Shown piece after piece: positions 26,004 to 34,830 of a stretch of DNA of 64,000 bases. The DNA is from CAYMPH01 sp964392365. Its GTDB lineage: Bacteria > Spirochaetota > UBA4802 > UBA5550. Within the stretch, counting starts at the first letter, position 1. Each line of letters opens with the position of its first letter. The DNA lies in contig CAYMPH010000004.1 of the NCBI GenBank assembly GCA_964392365.1, positions 1-64,000 on the forward strand, written 5' to 3'. Position numbers and translations under genes: made by a program. The notes under the pieces are model-generated. The model did not search any database. It was not told where the DNA came from and saw only the letters and a program-made list of their open reading frames with translations.

Positions 26004-26744
26004 CTACCAGTGATTCCAGGTTCCGCCAGCTAATAAACCATTTAACATATTAATAGTTGAACTATTAATCACCGAACCAGATCCCTCGTTAAATTTATAA
26101 TAAGAAATGAGACCAATATCATATCCGCTTAAAACACAATCGTTATAATATTTAATCTGTTCTTCGTTTCTTGCTTTATTCCATATTCTCACTTCATCTA
26201 AAGCACCATTTAAAGAGTTATTACCAGCTGTATCTACAGCGCCCAGTACTAATGAATATGTGTTATTTGTAAGCGGGTAACTAAAAGCTGCTGTTCCAGC
26301 AAGAGACCCGTTTATATATAAATATGCAGTCCCGTTTGAAACAACTCCTGCGATATGAATTAATTGCCCTGGTAGAATAGAAACGATTGCAGATGCAGTT
26401 GCAGTAGAACCTGCATTATACCCGACGTTAAATTGAATAGTTTGAGTTGCAAATAAAAACATTAAATTATATTCATTTGTTACAGATACAACTCCCCATT
26501 TAGCTAATATTACCTGATTCACGGCAATACTATCTAGTTTAACCCAGCATTCAACAGTGAATTCATTAGTAAAATTTAAACGACTATCGTGTGGGATTGT
26601 AACATGATTGGATAGTGTCCCATCGAATTTTAAATAATATCCTTCAGGTGCATCCGCAATACATCCTTTAGAAAATTTATACATATCGTTTCTTTCGCAT
26701 GTTAATATTGGTAAAAGCAAAAGAAAAAACAACAATTTCTTCAT
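26004..26744 (-). CDS. LamG-domain lipoprotein
   Basis: 246 residues. A short lipoprotein signal (MKKLLFFLLLLPILTC, Cys16) is followed by a concanavalin A/LamG-like fold (about 40-240): LKFDGTLSNHVTIP, FTVECWVKL, the AGVVSNGTAYLYING strand pair and ALDEVRIWNKAR. Such domains usually bind carbohydrate or protein ligands at the cell surface. GAGAG lies 8 nt before the ATG. It is a single gene, convergent with mobB. Confidence 0.83.
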   Translation of the reverse strand: MKKLLFFLLLLPILTCERNDMYKFSKGCIADAPEGYYLKFDGTLSNHVTIPHDSRLNFTNEFTVECWVKLDSIAVNQVILAKWGVVSVTNEYNLMFLFATQTIQFNVGYNAGSTATASAIVSILPGQLIHIAGVVSNGTAYLYINGSLAGTAAFSYPLTNNTYSLVLGAVDTAGNNSLNGALDEVRIWNKARNEEQIKYYNDCVLSGYDIGLISYYKFNEGSGSVINSSTINMLNGLLAGGTWNHW

Positions 26745-26974
26745 ACTTAACTCTCAATTTGAAATATTAATTCTAATAGTGATAAATTTATGATAATATA
26801 GTCATCTTTTTTTTTAGCCTTAAATAGCAAGATATTTTCTTTATAGACAAGTCCGTTTAAAATACAGAAAGACTTAATAACTCCCTGCCATACAGGAGAC
26901 AGACTATTTGTTCGACAAGCTCACAAACAGTATTTTATCGGAAATTAAAATCATCTATTATTTTTGACTTCCAG

Positions 26975-27034
26975 TTGACACAACATATATAAACCGGTAT
27001 ATTCCTTGACATCCCTAAATTAAAATTATAAAAT
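26975..27034 (+). promoter_or_regulatory. Tandem promoters before the second SpoIIE-type phosphatase
   Basis: Two perfect TTGACA boxes occur. The first (26975-26980) is 17 bp from TATATT (26998-27003); the second (27006-27011) is 17 bp from TAAAAT (27029-27034). The start codon at 27041 is only 7 nt beyond the second -10 box, so transcripts from it should be leaderless; no ribosome-binding site precedes the ATG. The gap 26745-26974 shows nothing else definite. Confidence 0.6.
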
Positions 27035-27040
27035 CATTGC

Positions 27041-28375
27041 ATGGATATCAACAGCCTAACTCTATCATTCAGAAACAGAGCTCTTGAAAAAGAATATCGG
27101 CTGAAATATGATATTGACAACAGGAATTTCACAAGGCTCGGATGCATCCTTTCAGCCTTCGTATGGATACTGTGCACTTCTTCAACATATATTCTTTTTC
27201 CGCATTTTTTCCCGCTAATAGTATTTATTGCATTAGCTATTATAACCCCCATAATCACGGCTGTCACAGCTCTCACATTTTTTAAACAATATGCCCGTCT
27301 GTTACCGTGGGGTATGGGGCTTGCAAATTCTGCGGCTGCATTTGCAATATTATACATCTCATTCGTCGCATATTACAATCAAGTTCTGCTTTCAGGCGGG
27401 ATTATTATTACGTCACTCTATGCTTTTTTTATTTTCCGTATCAGATTCTTTATCTGCGTCTTTTTTACAACTGCTTATCTTGCAGTCTGCCAGTTGCTGA
27501 TGATAAAGGCCGGCCTTCCTTTTGTAGATTTGTTCATTAATTCCAGTACAATCTGGGCTGCCCAGACAGCTTTCATGGCAGGCAGTTATTTCATGGAAAA
27601 AACATCACGCAGTCTATTCATCAGCACAAAACTGCTTTTTGAAAGAAACCTGGAGATAGAAAACGATCTGGTCATAGCCCGCATGATAGTTGAGAACCTA
27701 CTTCCAAAAGATATATCAAGTATCCCCGGATGCACGGCACACACCTGCTATATTCCCATGGACAAGGTTGGAGGGGATTTTTACGACATCCGGCATGATA
27801 AAGGCATTATCAGATTATTCATTGCTGACGTGTCAGGTCACGGTCTTGCCAGCTCATATCTTGCTCTCATCACCAGAATGTCTCTCGACAGCATCGATTC
27901 AGATCTCTCACCATCCTGCGTGTTTGAAAAACTGAATGACATGATCTGTGACTCGACAGTGAATTATAATTTCGTAACAGCATTTCTGGCGCGGCTTGAC
28001 CTTGCGTCGGGAGTTCTATCGTTCAGCAGCGCAGGGCATCCGCCGGCTTTCCTGTTCAGGCCGTCCTCCGGTGAGATCATTAATCTTAAAACAGCAGGGA
28101 AAGCACTCGGATGGTTTAAATCAAAAAAATTCGCCGAAGGTAGTATTCAGATCGAGTCAGGGGACAGAATAGTGCTCTACACCGACGGTATAACTGAATG
28201 CGATGATAAAAGCGGCAAGATGTATGGGGATGACCGCTTCAAGGATTTTATTCTTGGCACGCTTGCAGATAAGTCAACGGATTTCACTGAAAAACTTCTT
28301 GATGAATTGCACCTTTTCAATGGAAAAACGCCATTTAATGATGATATTACTCTGTTAGTTATAGATATTATTTAA
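27041..28375 (+). CDS. Membrane-bound SpoIIE/RsbU-type PP2C phosphatase (second)
   Basis: 444 residues: about six transmembrane helices in the first 190, then a SpoIIE-class PP2C domain with VGGDFYDI, DVSGHGLASSYLA, SSAGHPPAFLF, VLYTDGITECDD and a final FNDDITLLVIDI, so all metal-binding acids appear intact. It has the same architecture as the protein at 13310-14737, but the membrane parts differ. The start lacks a ribosome-binding site and lies 7 nt after a predicted -10 box. Likely a stress or sensory phosphatase acting on an anti-anti-sigma factor encoded elsewhere. Confidence 0.86.
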   Translation: MDINSLTLSFRNRALEKEYRLKYDIDNRNFTRLGCILSAFVWILCTSSTYILFPHFFPLIVFIALAIITPIITAVTALTFFKQYARLLPWGMGLANSAAAFAILYISFVAYYNQVLLSGGIIITSLYAFFIFRIRFFICVFFTTAYLAVCQLLMIKAGLPFVDLFINSSTIWAAQTAFMAGSYFMEKTSRSLFISTKLLFERNLEIENDLVIARMIVENLLPKDISSIPGCTAHTCYIPMDKVGGDFYDIRHDKGIIRLFIADVSGHGLASSYLALITRMSLDSIDSDLSPSCVFEKLNDMICDSTVNYNFVTAFLARLDLASGVLSFSSAGHPPAFLFRPSSGEIINLKTAGKALGWFKSKKFAEGSIQIESGDRIVLYTDGITECDDKSGKMYGDDRFKDFILGTLADKSTDFTEKLLDELHLFNGKTPFNDDITLLVIDII

Positions 28376-28399
28376 TTAAAAATCAACCGGCAGATCATT

Positions 28400-29071
28400 T
28401 CAGCTTACACCGTACTTTTCCCGGTATTGCTCTATCTTCGCAATCATATCAGCAGTAACCCCGTGCGATGAAGCCGGTTCTTTCTTTAAGAATTCAATAA
28501 TATCAATTATGGTGATTATGGGGAAAAATGAAAGTCCGGTGGATTCAGAAATTTCCTGTATTGCGGATTTTTCGCCCGTGCCTTTTTCCATCCGGTCAAC
28601 AGAAACTATTACAGCAGCAAGCTTCGGATTTCCCTGTGAACTGAGAATGTCAATCGTTTCACGCACTGCTGTGCCTGCAGTTATTACGTCGTCCACTACA
28701 ACAATATTGTCCTCTATGCCGAGCGCCTTCCCCACTATCAGGCCCTTGTCTCCATGGTCTTTTGCTTCCTTGCGGTTGAATGCATAATCGACATTTATGC
28801 CATGGTCTGCATAGAGTGAATTTACAGCTGCTATCGCGAGCGGTATCCCTTTGTATGCCGGGCCGAATACTGCAGTGTACCCCTGCGGCACATTATCAAC
28901 TATGGTGCTTGCATAATATTTTCCGAGCCTCGTCATTGCCTCTCCAGTATGCAGCATGCCGGTATTAAGAAAATAAGGCGAAAGCCTGCCTGATTTCAGC
29001 GTGAACTCACCGAATTTCAGCGCTTTCATCCTTATTAAAAATTCTATAAATTCCTTTTTGTATTCTTTCAT
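28400..29071 (-). CDS. pyrE: Orotate phosphoribosyltransferase PyrE
   Basis: 223 residues. Joins orotate to PRPP to make OMP in pyrimidine synthesis. The PRPP loop is VVDDVITAGTAVRET and the flexible loop is FNRKEAKDHGDKG; FTLKSGRLSPYFLN near the N-terminus is also characteristic. The ATG at 29071 is chosen because TGGAG stands 6-7 nt before it; a longer reading frame to 29134 has no support. It is convergent with the phosphatase gene and stands alone. Confidence 0.93.
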   Translation of the reverse strand: MKEYKKEFIEFLIRMKALKFGEFTLKSGRLSPYFLNTGMLHTGEAMTRLGKYYASTIVDNVPQGYTAVFGPAYKGIPLAIAAVNSLYADHGINVDYAFNRKEAKDHGDKGLIVGKALGIEDNIVVVDDVITAGTAVRETIDILSSQGNPKLAAVIVSVDRMEKGTGEKSAIQEISESTGLSFFPIITIIDIIEFLKKEPASSHGVTADMIAKIEQYREKYGVS

Positions 29072-29203
29072 TATAATCTCCATGTATATTGTAATTTTCA
29101 GCAGATTGATTTCTGATAACAAAAAAGCTGTCAAGACTTATACTGGATTTAATTTTTTAAATTTTAATTGTATCTAATATAATCATTTATTAACAGCCCC
29201 GTT

Positions 29204-29341
29204 TTGAAAAACATACTTTACTTTATATATTTTACATCTGAGATTGATGATCTCGCATGGAAGTTATTAAATAAATTCAAGGATTATGACTTCAGCTTCA
29301 CTGATTTCAGATTTTTTATTAACTTTAACAGATTTCTTTAA
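29204..29341 (+). pseudogene. Remnant of a PIN-domain (VapC-like) toxin C-terminus
   Basis: A 45-residue open stretch beginning with TTG in the 392-bp gap between pyrE and the HD gene. It reads LLNKFKDYDFSFTDF in its middle, which resembles the C-terminal acidic block of PIN/VapC nucleases (the usual form is ...DKDLSFTDCxS). The N-terminal catalytic half is absent and no antitoxin frame is visible, so it is probably a decayed toxin gene. Short, so uncertain. Confidence 0.4.
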
Positions 29342-29463
29342 AATTCATTATATATAATTTAACATTTTATAATAAAGTTGGCAGTTTATGTATTTAAAAA
29401 AAACAGTTCAGGCAACATGATACATATTTATAGGAAACTTCAACCCACAGCTCTATAGATTCA

Positions 29464-30378
29464 TTATCCTCTGATGATTTCAGGAATACAGAAAGATATT
29501 TCATGCGATTTGCCGCATGAAACGCATTTAAATTCAGCAACAAGCCTTTCGCACTTTACTCCCATTTTCCTTTTATATGAAAGACCCAGATTTTCTCCGC
29601 AGAAAATGCATGAATCAGGCTCAACAAGAATAACGTCAATGCTGTCATCAATGCAGCTGTTTTCAGGACGAATCATTTCCCCCAGGTGAATTTTTTTTAT
29701 TTTATAATTCCCTATTCCATAATCACTGATTTCAGATAGTAGGCTGTTGAAAAATTTCAGAGAATCACCGCTTCTTTTCAAAGCAAGTTTCCTTGCTGAT
29801 TTCGTCATCATGTTAAAAACAGCAGTTGATGAATATGTGAGCTCTTTGCTGAGGGATGAAAGTATTGCATTCTGAAGAGGCTTGCCCCTTAGAGCCGCTT
29901 TCATAAAAAAATTAGTTATGCCGATATATCCGAACTTGACCAGAAAATCTGAATCGTGAACTATTGCACAGGCTTTGCTGCATCCTTTCCTGTTCCGGTA
30001 AAGCGCATGCAAGGCATCTTCTACCTGAACAATAATTTCTATGTCTGCTTTAACCTGCTTTAAAATTCTGCGGGCAATTTCTGCAGAATATTCCTCTTCA
30101 GGCTTGTCATCTGCATGATATTTTCCTTTAACAAATTTTCCTGAATCATGAAACAAGGCTGTAATTACCGGGATCAAGGGATCTGTTTTTTCCATAACAG
30201 AAAGCCTGTATGCAAATGTTGCAACCTGAATTGTATGATCCCATAAAAAACTATCAGCAGTTTTAAAATTTTTCCCATTGTATTCCTTTTCAGATTTACG
30301 GATTACAGTGCTGATCTTCTTATATAATAAAGGGTATATTTTTTCTATATATTTCTGAATATTTGATTCTTTTTTCAT
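29464..30378 (-). CDS. HD-domain protein with C-terminal zinc-ribbon-like cysteines
   Basis: 304 residues. The HD metal site is visible as DHTIQVATFAYRL (about 48-60), LFHDSGKF (about 80-87) and a later ALHALYRNRKG with HDSDFLVKFG, consistent with a metal-dependent phosphohydrolase. The last 50 residues contain CIFC and CVSC pairs with another Cys between them and one near the end, suggesting a zinc ribbon. I do not know this domain pairing in a named family, and the substrate is unknown. It lies 21 bp after ispD on the same strand. Confidence 0.72.
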   Translation of the reverse strand: MKKESNIQKYIEKIYPLLYKKISTVIRKSEKEYNGKNFKTADSFLWDHTIQVATFAYRLSVMEKTDPLIPVITALFHDSGKFVKGKYHADDKPEEEYSAEIARRILKQVKADIEIIVQVEDALHALYRNRKGCSKACAIVHDSDFLVKFGYIGITNFFMKAALRGKPLQNAILSSLSKELTYSSTAVFNMMTKSARKLALKRSGDSLKFFNSLLSEISDYGIGNYKIKKIHLGEMIRPENSCIDDSIDVILVEPDSCIFCGENLGLSYKRKMGVKCERLVAEFKCVSCGKSHEISFCIPEIIRG

Positions 30379-30399
30379 TTTATATTCCTGATTTATTCT

Positions 30400-31104
30400 T
30401 TATAACCTGAGAAACTCATTCTTCTCCAGAATTTTTAATGCAAGATCTATATCTGAGCTCACAGTAATTTTTAAATTGTAATATTCCCCATCAACTTCTT
30501 TAATATCATGTGATGCGTTTAATACAAGTGATACATCGTCCGAGCTGTCATAAATTCCGCGTTTAAGGGCATTCTCGTGCGAGGTTCGGATAATATTGTA
30601 TCTGAATGCTTGCGGAGTCTGGGTATAATATAAATTTTCCCTCGGAGGAATTGATTCCACGTATCCGTTTCTGATTTCAGTTATAGTATCAATTGATTTT
30701 ACATAAACTGCAGCAGCTCCATGCTCAGCAGCTGAAGATACTGATTCTGAAATTATCCTATCAGTCACAAAAGGCCGCGCAGCGTCATGAATTAAAAGAA
30801 TATCATCTTCTTTGAAGGTGTATGAATTAACCGCGTTGAAAGAAGATTCCTGTCTTGTTTTTCCGCCTGAAATCACCCTGTGCAATTTTGTAATTTTATA
30901 CATAGAGCAGATTTCATTTATTTCGCTGATATTTTCTTCAGCAGAGACAACAATTATGCCATTGATTGATTTATGATTATTAAACCGGATAAGCGGCCAT
31001 GCTATGAGAGGTTTGCCCCCGAGATCAATAAACTGTTTCGGCCTTTCATTTCCAAGCCTGCTGCCGCTTCCTCCTGCGAGGATTATTCCATATACTGATG
31101 ACAT
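30400..31104 (-). CDS. ispD: 2-C-methyl-D-erythritol 4-phosphate cytidylyltransferase IspD
   Basis: 234 residues. Third step of the non-mevalonate (MEP) isoprenoid pathway. Hallmarks: GIILAGGSGSRLG and PKQFIDL at the N-terminus, LIHDAARPFV, TQTPQAF and the SDDVSLV block. The SxSDxxLA-like end (SSDIDLALKIL) is also normal. It leads a two-gene unit with the HD protein. No ispF is attached. Confidence 0.93.
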   Translation of the reverse strand: MSSVYGIILAGGSGSRLGNERPKQFIDLGGKPLIAWPLIRFNNHKSINGIIVVSAEENISEINEICSMYKITKLHRVISGGKTRQESSFNAVNSYTFKEDDILLIHDAARPFVTDRIISESVSSAAEHGAAAVYVKSIDTITEIRNGYVESIPPRENLYYTQTPQAFRYNIIRTSHENALKRGIYDSSDDVSLVLNASHDIKEVDGEYYNLKITVSSDIDLALKILEKNEFLRL

Positions 31105-31250
31105 TTCACTCTTCTTTTTTTTTAATTTGACATAGAAACTATTTAAAAAGCATAATAAATTCTCAACTAAAATATGTAAAAATGAATTTTATTTTAAAAA
31201 AAAGGGAACAGGATTACTGAAGCAGGGTGTTAAATTATATGGAGGAAAAT

Positions 31251-32204
31251 ATGTTAATTAAAAAAATTATATTAAAATCCGCCATTACACTTTGTTCAGC
31301 TGCAGTTTTTGCATCCTGCTCCATGCAGCCGAAACTTGTAAATGGCGAATATCAGATTTACAAGTCTGAAGAGGGCCGCATTAAGATGATGGAATTATAT
31401 GCGGAATTTCTCTCAAAATGGAAAGTGCCTTACCGTGAAATTGATGTAGATACAAGCTACGGCAGGACTCACATTGTAATAATCGGTTCCGAGAAAAATA
31501 AAAAAAACATAATACTTCTCACAGGAGCAGGCGGGAACTCTTCAATCAATCATCCATCTGTTGTCAGTGCTTATAAAGATTTCTGCATTTATTCAATAGA
31601 TATTATTGGCCAGCCCGGGAAAAGCAGAACAACCAGATTACCTAAAGAATCTAAAGATTACGCAAATTGGCTCGAAGAGGTTTTTCTGAAATTACAGATT
31701 GAAAAAGCCAATATAATAGGTTCATCGTTTGGAGGTTATATCTCCCAATGGTTTTTTTATTATCATCCCGAACGGATTGAAAAACTTATTTTAGTGTCAA
31801 CATCTTATGTAAAAAGAATGCAGATCCCTATAGAAATGATTCATCATGGAATGTTTTCCAGCACTGAAAAAATATTACTATGGGCAAACGGCGGCAACCC
31901 GATAAACGACAAGGAATTTGAAAATCTTTATTTAAAACTCTTAAATTACATAAATAAATACACAACACAATATTTTCCTTATTTATCAATTATACCCGAG
32001 GAAGATGTAAAAAAAATCAATAAGCCTGTTCTGATAATTATGGGCGAAAGAGATAAGTTTTTGTGGAATGCAAAAGAAGCGCAGAAATTCATTAAAAATG
32101 TGAATAATCCATTTATCCGGTTTGAAATGATTCCGGACGAAGGTCATTTTCTTTTAAACAGATATGATGTTATCACTAAATTGAGTAACGATTTTTTAAA
32201 ATGA
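31251..32204 (+). CDS. Alpha/beta-hydrolase lipoprotein
   Basis: 317 residues. A signal peptide with lipobox FASC (Cys23) marks it as a lipoprotein. The hydrolase fold shows LLTGAGGNSS (oxyanion region), the nucleophile elbow GSSFGG, a late acid in MGERDKF and the His in DEGHF, so the catalytic triad seems complete. The ATG at 31251 follows GGAGG. Its stop overlaps the ccmA start (ATGA), so it is translationally coupled to the cytochrome c maturation genes, an unusual partner; the substrate is unknown. Confidence 0.8.
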   Translation: MLIKKIILKSAITLCSAAVFASCSMQPKLVNGEYQIYKSEEGRIKMMELYAEFLSKWKVPYREIDVDTSYGRTHIVIIGSEKNKKNIILLTGAGGNSSINHPSVVSAYKDFCIYSIDIIGQPGKSRTTRLPKESKDYANWLEEVFLKLQIEKANIIGSSFGGYISQWFFYYHPERIEKLILVSTSYVKRMQIPIEMIHHGMFSSTEKILLWANGGNPINDKEFENLYLKLLNYINKYTTQYFPYLSIIPEEDVKKINKPVLIIMGERDKFLWNAKEAQKFIKNVNNPFIRFEMIPDEGHFLLNRYDVITKLSNDFLK

Positions 32205-32818
32205 TAATAAAAGATATATTTCAAATTGAAGCAGAATCCATATCAAAAAAATACAGCAGCCGTGCTGCGCTTTTCAGCAATTTTAATTTAACAATTCAAA
32301 CCGGCGAATCTCTTGCAGTTACAGGCCATAATGGCAGCGGGAAATCCACTCTGCTTAAAATTCTTTCCGGCATTACTCAGCCGGATAAAGGAACTGTTAA
32401 ACATAAAAAAACTGACTCAGTTATCAGCACTGAAGATCTGTACAGATTCATAGGATTTTCTTCACCTGAAATAAATCCATACGATGAATTAACCGGATAT
32501 GAAAATATTAATTTCGCTATAAAAGACAATATAAAATTTCCTGAAGAACTGATTGATAATCTGAATCTCAAAAGCCATATTCATAAAAGAGTAAAATTTT
32601 ATTCTACAGGAATGAAGCAGAGATTGAAATTTATTTTAACACTGGTCCGCGAACCCCAGCTGCTTTTTCTTGATGAACCCGGATCCAATCTTGACTCCGA
32701 TGGTAAAAAACTGGTTTATGATATTATTACACAAATTAAAAAAGATAAAATTTTAATTATTGCAACAAATGAAACAGCTGAAGCTGATCTCTGCAGCAGG
32801 GAGATATCTCTTGACTGA
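32201..32818 (+). CDS. ccmA: Heme exporter ATP-binding protein CcmA
   Basis: 205 residues. Walker A GHNGSGKST (43-51), a divergent ABC signature YSTGMKQRLKF and Walker B LLFLDEPG. Short single-domain ATPase typical of CcmA, which with CcmB releases holo-CcmE from CcmC. The start overlaps the hydrolase stop. ABC ATPases look alike, and the name rests on the ccmBC-E-F genes that follow directly. Confidence 0.88.
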   Translation: MIIKDIFQIEAESISKKYSSRAALFSNFNLTIQTGESLAVTGHNGSGKSTLLKILSGITQPDKGTVKHKKTDSVISTEDLYRFIGFSSPEINPYDELTGYENINFAIKDNIKFPEELIDNLNLKSHIHKRVKFYSTGMKQRLKFILTLVREPQLLFLDEPGSNLDSDGKKLVYDIITQIKKDKILIIATNETAEADLCSREISLD

Positions 32819-33461
32819 TATTATTTTAAAAAATATAAAAAAAGAATTCACTGTGGAATTCAGAAACAGAGCTTCCATTTTAATTCCACTTATATTTTCA
32901 TCTGTTACATGCATTTCAGTAAGTCTTGCTTCAGGCGCAGTTCCGTTTTCTTCAAAAGTTAATGCTGTATTATTCTGGCTGATTTCATTCTTCAGTGCAA
33001 TGAACTGCCTTTCCCGTTCATTCACGCGTGAAGAGGAAGAAAAAACTTCACTATTTCTCACTCTGATATCTTCACCTGCAGCTGTATTCACATCAAAACT
33101 GATATTCGGAATAATTTATTTCACTGCACTTCAATTGCTACTGAGCGCTCTCTTTATTTTTTTCATGCAGATTGATATAAAACTTCCACTTGAATTTTTA
33201 ATAACATCAATGACCGGCGGATTTGCTATTGCATGTTCAACAACAATACTGGGGGCTCTGAGCGCAAAATCCGGAAAAGGAGTTTCAATTTTTTCAATTA
33301 TTTCCTTTCCGCTTATACTTCCGGTTTTGTTTGTTTCCATACTTCTTACAGCTTCTTCTATTGATGGAATGCAGTACAACTACGGTAATGTAATTTTTTT
33401 ACTTGCATTTTCCGGTTCAATTACAGCGCTATCATACCTGTTGTACAGATATATTCATTGA
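32811..33461 (+). CDS. ccmB: Heme exporter membrane protein CcmB
   Basis: 216 residues, six helices. SFTREEEEKTSLFLTLISSP after the second helix is a good match to the CcmB cytoplasmic segment, where Arg-Glu-Glu-Glu is conserved. The start is set at the TTG at 32811, which has AGGGAGA 6-7 nt before it and overlaps the ccmA stop; the longer frame from 32760 would cover much of ccmA. Works with CcmA in the Ccm system. Confidence 0.85.
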   Translation: MTDIILKNIKKEFTVEFRNRASILIPLIFSSVTCISVSLASGAVPFSSKVNAVLFWLISFFSAMNCLSRSFTREEEEKTSLFLTLISSPAAVFTSKLIFGIIYFTALQLLLSALFIFFMQIDIKLPLEFLITSMTGGFAIACSTTILGALSAKSGKGVSIFSIISFPLILPVLFVSILLTASSIDGMQYNYGNVIFLLAFSGSITALSYLLYRYIH

Positions 33462-33472
33462 GAGGATCCGGT

Positions 33473-34138
33473 TTGAAAATTTTAATCCCTTTGATCATAC
33501 TCATGCCGGTTTCTATAATACTGGCATTTTTATATGCTCCATCTGCAGAAATTTTAGGGCACACAAGCAGGATACTTTATTTTCATGTGCCTTGCGCGTG
33601 GGTATCAGTTCTTGCTTTTATTGTTTCTGGAATTTATGCAATTATATTTTTATTGGATAAAAATAAAAAAATACATTTCCCGGAAGAAAAAGCATATAAT
33701 TCCGCACGCATTGGAATGCTTTTCACAATCTTAACAGTCATAACAGGATCTTTGTGGGCAAAGCTGACCTGGGGAAGTTTCTGGAACTGGGACCCTAGAG
33801 AAACGTCTATTGTTATATTGCTGCTCATTTACACATCCTATTTCAGTCTCAGATCATCTGTAATAGAAGAAGATAAAAGAGCGGGAATAAGTTCCGTATA
33901 TCTTATACTTGCAATGTTCACTGTTCCATTTTTTATATTTATTATTCCAAGACTCTACCCTTCCCTTCATCCGGATCCTATATTAAATGCTGACAGAAAA
34001 ATCCATCTTGATTATAAAATGAAGACTGCATTTATTGTATCAGTTATTGCATTTACTTTTTTATATGCATATCTGTTCAATATTTCAAATAGACTTTCAG
34101 CTGTAATTAAAAAGATTGAGGAAAAATATGATAAATAA
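33473..34138 (+). CDS. ccmC: Heme lyase/transfer protein CcmC
   Basis: 221 residues, six helices. Carries the tryptophan-rich WWD-type motif as WGSFWNWDPRETS between two conserved histidines (YFHVPCAWVS and SLHPDP), which ligate heme in this family. CcmC loads heme on CcmE. The TTG at 33473 is the likely start, with GAGAGG 8-9 nt before; another TTG at 33458 has no site. The NWDPRET form, rather than the proteobacterial VWDARLT, is closer to the CcmF/CcsA style. Confidence 0.88.
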   Translation: MKILIPLIILMPVSIILAFLYAPSAEILGHTSRILYFHVPCAWVSVLAFIVSGIYAIIFLLDKNKKIHFPEEKAYNSARIGMLFTILTVITGSLWAKLTWGSFWNWDPRETSIVILLLIYTSYFSLRSSVIEEDKRAGISSVYLILAMFTVPFFIFIIPRLYPSLHPDPILNADRKIHLDYKMKTAFIVSVIAFTFLYAYLFNISNRLSAVIKKIEEKYDK

Positions 34139-34445
34139 AATTAAGATTATTATTTCAGCTATACTCATATCAGCTTCAATTCCTTTTATAGGAGCAATAA
34201 CATATAATAATCTATCAGCGCAGGATAAAAAAACTGAAATTAATGCAGCAGCGTCTACATCGATTGATAATAAAATTGAATCTTCTAAATTTTATTCCGG
34301 TTCACAGGAAAATCAGACAAAACAGGACGAGCAGATTCTTATAAAAGTTGCTCTGATTATTCTTGTCATATGGACCGGCATTTCATTTTTTCTAATACAT
34401 ATAGAAAGAAAACTTAAAAAAATTGAAACGAGCCTGAAGGAATAA
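34128..34445 (+). CDS. CcmD-like small membrane protein
   Basis: 105 residues located exactly where ccmD is expected, between ccmC and ccmE, and overlapping the ccmC stop. It has an N-terminal signal-like helix (4-27), a polar linker and a C-terminal transmembrane helix (73-93) followed by ERKLKKIETSLKE, the basic coiled tail typical of CcmD. CcmD itself is usually half this length, so the N-terminal signal and linker are extra. GAGGA precedes the ATG. Assignment is by position and tail only. Confidence 0.55.
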   Translation: MINKIKIIISAILISASIPFIGAITYNNLSAQDKKTEINAAASTSIDNKIESSKFYSGSQENQTKQDEQILIKVALIILVIWTGISFFLIHIERKLKKIETSLKE

Positions 34446-34453
34446 TAGCATTT

Positions 34454-34828
34454 ATGAAATACAGATATATAATAATTTTTTTAATAGCAATAGGGCTGGC
34501 TATTACAGCATTTCTTTCTTTAAGCGACGATCTGGTTACACCATATATTCCATTCAGGGAAGCATCAGCATCCGGCGGTAAGTATGTTCAGGTTATAGGT
34601 AAAATTGATAAATCCGTACCTGTAAAGCACGAAGAGGGAAGCTTCACTTTCACACTGATCGACAAACAAGGAACTAAAATGAATTTTATCAACTATGCTG
34701 TAAAGCCGTTAAATTTTGAACATGCAGAGCAGGTTGTTGTACTTGGAAAATTCAATTCAGAGAAAAAAATATTTGCAGCAGACAAACTTCTCGTGAAATG
34801 TCCGTCAAAATATCAGAAGGAAAAATAA
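34454..34828 (+). CDS. ccmE: Heme chaperone CcmE, CxxxY variant
   Basis: 124 residues: N-terminal membrane anchor (4-22) and an OB-fold beta domain (about 38-115) with the CcmE-like VIGKIDKS and VVVLGKF strands. Classical CcmE binds heme covalently through His in an HxxxY motif near the C-terminus; here the aligned motif is CPSKY (Cys116, Tyr120), that is CxxxY. Cys-type CcmE is known in a natural Ccm variant of sulfate reducers and archaea that also lacks CcmG and CcmH, and neither gene is present here. Confidence 0.87.
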   Translation: MKYRYIIIFLIAIGLAITAFLSLSDDLVTPYIPFREASASGGKYVQVIGKIDKSVPVKHEEGSFTFTLIDKQGTKMNFINYAVKPLNFEHAEQVVVLGKFNSEKKIFAADKLLVKCPSKYQKEK

Positions 34829-34830
34829 AA

